Shown piece by piece: positions 8,801 through 9,164 of a stretch of 9,164 bases of DNA. How positions within the stretch are numbered: the first letter of the stretch is position 1; each line of letters begins with the position of its first letter. Both the position numbers and the translations under genes were made by a program. This stretch comes from Myxococcales bacterium (GTDB lineage: Bacteria; Myxococcota; Polyangia; Fen-1088): NCBI GenBank assembly GCA_003157315.1, contig PMJE01000147.1, positions 1 through 9,164 of the forward strand, given 5' to 3'. The notes under the pieces were generated by a model. The model was not told the DNA's origin and ran no database searches. It was given only the letters and a program-made list of their open reading frames with translations.

Positions 8801-9164
8801 GGTCACCCAGCCGGTCGCGGTACAGCGACGCCAGCTCGCGCTGCAGGTTGAGACGAAACTCCGGGTCCGTCGCCTTCTCGAGCTGCCGCTCGCGCAGCTC
8901 GGCCAGCTTGCCGTAGTCTTGGCGACCCAGGTAAAGCGCGGCTAGCTCTTGCGACGCGGTCCCACCCGGTGGCTCAAGCGCCACGATTTCCTGGTAGATG
9001 CGCATTGCCTCGGCAACGTCGTTGAGCGAGGTGCGAGCCAGTTGCGCCCGCTTGAACAACACCTCGATCTTCTCTTGGTCGGTGGCCGCCGTCGCCACAC
9101 GCTCGCGCAGAAAGCGGTCCAGATCAGGCAAGCGGCCGGCGTTGGTCAGCACGCGCTCCATGAG
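2094..9164 (-). CDS. Giant tetratricopeptide-repeat protein with C-terminal pseudo-M48 peptidase domain (5' end outside window)
   Basis: Open through the window edge: an ATG lies at 9161, but the frame continues to 9164 and the array begins mid-unit, so the true start lies outside. Residues are counted from that ATG (2,355 to the stop). Seen: residues ~1-955 are a TPR array with a ~72-residue period, such as LARLYLDKLDAPDRAAAAY followed by YERSEQWAELATLL. Residues ~956-1030 are an acidic Ala/Pro-rich spacer. Residues ~1036-2053 are a second TPR array, closer to canonical 34-residue repeats in its later part. Residues ~2095-2355 form a globular domain resembling M48 peptidases but lacking the zinc ligands. 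TPR arrays build superhelical protein-binding scaffolds, so a large assembly platform is likely; the partner is unknown. Myxobacteria carry comparably large TPR proteins in gliding motility (AgmK/GltI class), a possible relation I cannot test. Without the N-terminus, secretion or membrane anchoring cannot be judged. No frameshift or internal stop is seen. Confidence 0.9.
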   Translation of the reverse strand, partial: LMERVLTNAGRLPDLDRFLRERVATAATDQEKIEVLFKRAQLARTSLNDVAEAMRIYQEIVALEPPGGTASQELAALYLGRQDYGKLAELRERQLEKATDPEFRLNLQRELASLYRDRLGDREQAAVYLHAILQARPSDPEALHAYAEHFRQRGAWRELADVLEFALNHERSTGAAVSDLLPRWEEVAVIAETKLGDVDRALAVWRQMAELDPSYQRAREACKRILQKAGRWEEMAKVLVEEAAASEPSARAEILRRLARLYLDKLDAPDRAAAAYREVLTLDPKDVVALRAVVDAYERSEQWAELATLLRSQVELATVDAERINLLRRLLGLYGERLTDLASASWAAAQILKLLPGDRDALVRLEAIFEQTNDKPKLIKLLEYHLRYAAAGEEKLGLVRRIADVLQNQLDDFDRAIPYWENVLKHVPGDQQALQALLVGYEKTGRLDELARTLDMQITALATDPSAQAELLRRLARLASDGLKQIPRAQQAWQDLLKILPTDREGLEALSAIASAQSDWSGLADLLARRIALLSNPAEAVPLALQRANLLVEKLNDSAEAIRALEHIISDLDPTSVEAHQALRRVAEAGNDWPRVASVAERQLSFATDPKERVERALEIGCLYRDRLQDAKKAIGAFERVVEIEPEQSDALAALASLYAETKDGEAFIATAEKVLRKTEDATQRRRLLFEMAGAAETMLGEPRRAFELFRRAYVEKPDEETLGRLEATAEAHGLWEDLIKVYAGEGARSPDPLAQVQVAMKVAGLCESRLQQPARAFTVLREALSHDPAAEILLPELERLARTTKDWQGLLDVYAQVARGRPAPQERFSLLCLRAGVRETEMGDPSGALDELLRAFAVSPGNESARLEILRLAEVTGRWEDALAVEGQAFTLAATTAEKVSVVRRAAALVEDKVKDRVRAFRAYLNAFRLAPEDEDIAANLWRLAFLIGRYEEAAQAEASAALHAEPEAAAPEVESADVDLLTPSPVLVGAAVPALEFDEVTGEIDIGELDIVDQADLPEPPAASGSAAVARFETPWQEWVQAYELLPADLISRHRYLKKQAEIWERGAHNNDLALATLERAFVLQTSDESVRGEMERLAREGDGWDHVCDIYLRAAERAARPEAIALHLRVGQIREELGQVALAEERYRSVIVLETDNPVALDRLEQMHRTRESWAELAQVLERRITVPGGRLEGAEARSRAFELAELYEKRLERPYEAVDTLERFVASTDEEERGLAAGDPRSPALAIEARAGYAALARLYGRVGMAQKAAAALQRELELTGEGEDAREARWRLAEIYERELSLPARAVDMYEDILRRAPRDAEALAALDRLQQALGRFEALVEVLRRRSEISEGTEKNELVWRRARILEEKLGNPEAAAACLRSLGADALSDERTAAALLRNLRSAGLAHEALRILEQRIEVLSKAGNDPKLIAALDLEMAQLKSDDLSDPKGAQQAIEAALALQPEDPAVLAALARFYLKRNDFQAYAAALLRRADALAGQPEQAAALLEAGAVFRDQIGQAAKARACFEKAVNLHPSNPEVLAALAAMLAGEGRIDEAKELYERQLSLCDSPSAKAAVLTNLARALCEKTDGLAEAERRLDEALDLDPNHLPAVVTMADILYREEQWDRAERRLNEALRRMRGQPEQTAKLYHRLGEVYEKLGRLDEGYRQLVEADKALPGQLMLRIALGENRFQARRWRDAATHFEGIADHAAAPNYPEEVALALAHGAMAELRQKRPERAAALHAAAVRLSPSHPQTLRALADLAIERGDKLEAARSLRQVAESCGDPVEQCRLYEQIGDLHLALGNTGAAREAYEEAVARVEGDSPDQVPLLEKTMATQRSEGALRAAIETARRIADIVVEPKERAARRREIAGFEMEQGNFDRAADLLEQVLTDDATDETALWTLCEAYERAGRGADVGETLKRVLPQLAEPAADAELARRRAELWAKLGALLVPTDPAAAVGALQAAITADPNRVEARLALAEIYGARPEHREMAIENHKAILVFDPAREESLHALAADHIRLGHVDRARSLLEVLDVLRLATDDDRDFLAQNPAPERKPDDPYAGTLEDGGRGKYLNPLPDVHFMAEVLAAVWEGAPGLSQANLDSFGVTAKDKVSTVADLAIAQIWGQAGKALGNRRTSLYLRPDADFDGMSLVGVAPPAIVVGPRLAGEAAVGELRFRIGRALELSRPEYLLAATLPAPEFDTLFMGVLKAFHPKHARFRAGSEDAAAEQAAKLKKALPYKIAKRVGELFQEHAEVALDPMRWREGAREAGNRAGLLMCGVASTAVRMVGRESIPGVADAPDAETLRDHAGRPGPLRDLLRFAVSDAYLDARDLLGLGRPAA
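3003..6056 (-). repeat. TPR array II
   Basis: Residues ~1036-2053. The ~72-residue spacing of anchors continues less evenly: 1106, 1176, 1268, 1341, 1411, 1488, 1560, 1632, 1704, 1778, ~1852, 1924. From about residue 1450 onward the repeats look like textbook TPRs, for example ARACFEKAVNLHPSNPEVL and AERRLDEALDLDPNHLPAV. The 1176-1268 unit is about 20 residues longer because of an inserted acidic loop near residues 1230-1250 (STDEEERGLAAGDPRSPAL). The final TPR-like helices (HIRLGHVDRARSLLEVL) lead into the C-terminal domain. Confidence 0.8.
6072..6296 (-). other. Acidic Ala/Pro-rich spacer between the two TPR arrays
   Basis: Residues ~956-1030 break the TPR pattern. They are rich in Ala, Glu, Asp, Pro and Val, contain the acidic core FDEVTGEIDIGELDIVD and end in PEPPAASGSAAV. 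The segment is probably disordered, and may serve as a hinge or docking segment. It begins immediately after a complete unit (anchor Tyr951), so it sits between whole repeats and does not interrupt one. Confidence 0.7.
6297..9164 (-). repeat. TPR array I, ~72-residue supra-repeat
   Basis: Aligning on the position usually occupied by Trp in motifs such as GRWEEMAKVL and DWQGLLDVYA, anchors fall at residues 11, 83, 155, 231, 302, 374, 446, 519, 592, 664, 735, 807, 879 and 951. Intervals are 70-76 residues, mostly 72. Each unit is a canonical TPR (LxRxARLYxDxLxDxxRAxxAY...LDP type) plus a longer second TPR carrying the Trp anchor. At DNA level the period is about 217 bp, but the copies are strongly diverged, so this is an old protein-level repeat and not a recent tandem duplication. 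Confidence 0.85.

Noticed and set aside
9159..9161. ATG at the window edge as the true start of the TPR gene
   Set aside because: The frame continues to the last base and the first visible repeat is only the second half of a unit, so the gene begins outside the window.

Overview
The window reads as chromosomal DNA of a GC-rich deltaproteobacterial-type organism, most likely a myxobacterium (Myxococcota, Polyangia-like). This rests on protein style: a very large tetratricopeptide-repeat (TPR) protein, and a lipoprotein whose acylated cysteine is followed by a long Gly/Ser/Asn/Thr linker. No taxonomic marker other than a tRNA is present, so the assignment is an inference.

Layout: everything I can support lies on the minus strand. 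Read in that direction, the window opens inside a giant TPR gene (9164 down to 2094, 5' end cut by the window edge, at least 2,356 codons plus stop). A 66-bp spacer follows, carrying a near-consensus sigma70 promoter. Then come a tRNA-Leu(GAG) gene (2027-1944), a perfect 9-bp inverted repeat (1924-1902) and a leader of about 240 bp. Last is a 522-residue secreted lipoprotein gene (1663-95). Positions 1-94 hold only the region downstream of that gene; I see no convincing terminator there.

The TPR protein is the most interesting object. Its first ~955 visible residues form an array with a strikingly even ~72-residue period (paired TPRs). An acidic, Ala/Pro-rich spacer of about 75 residues comes next, then a second array of about 1,000 residues. 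The protein ends in a globular domain of about 260 residues that I read as a decayed M48-type zinc metallopeptidase. The M48 framework around both zinc-binding motifs is recognisable, but the HExxH histidines and glutamate and the downstream glutamate ligand are replaced. The protein is therefore probably a scaffold with a pseudo-peptidase end rather than an enzyme.

The lipoprotein combines a signal peptide, a low-complexity linker, one complete and one truncated copy of a 57-residue cysteine module, and a C-terminal beta-propeller-like domain with one clear Asp-box. The three genes need not be functionally linked: the tRNA has its own promoter, and the lipoprotein gene differs from the TPR gene in base composition.
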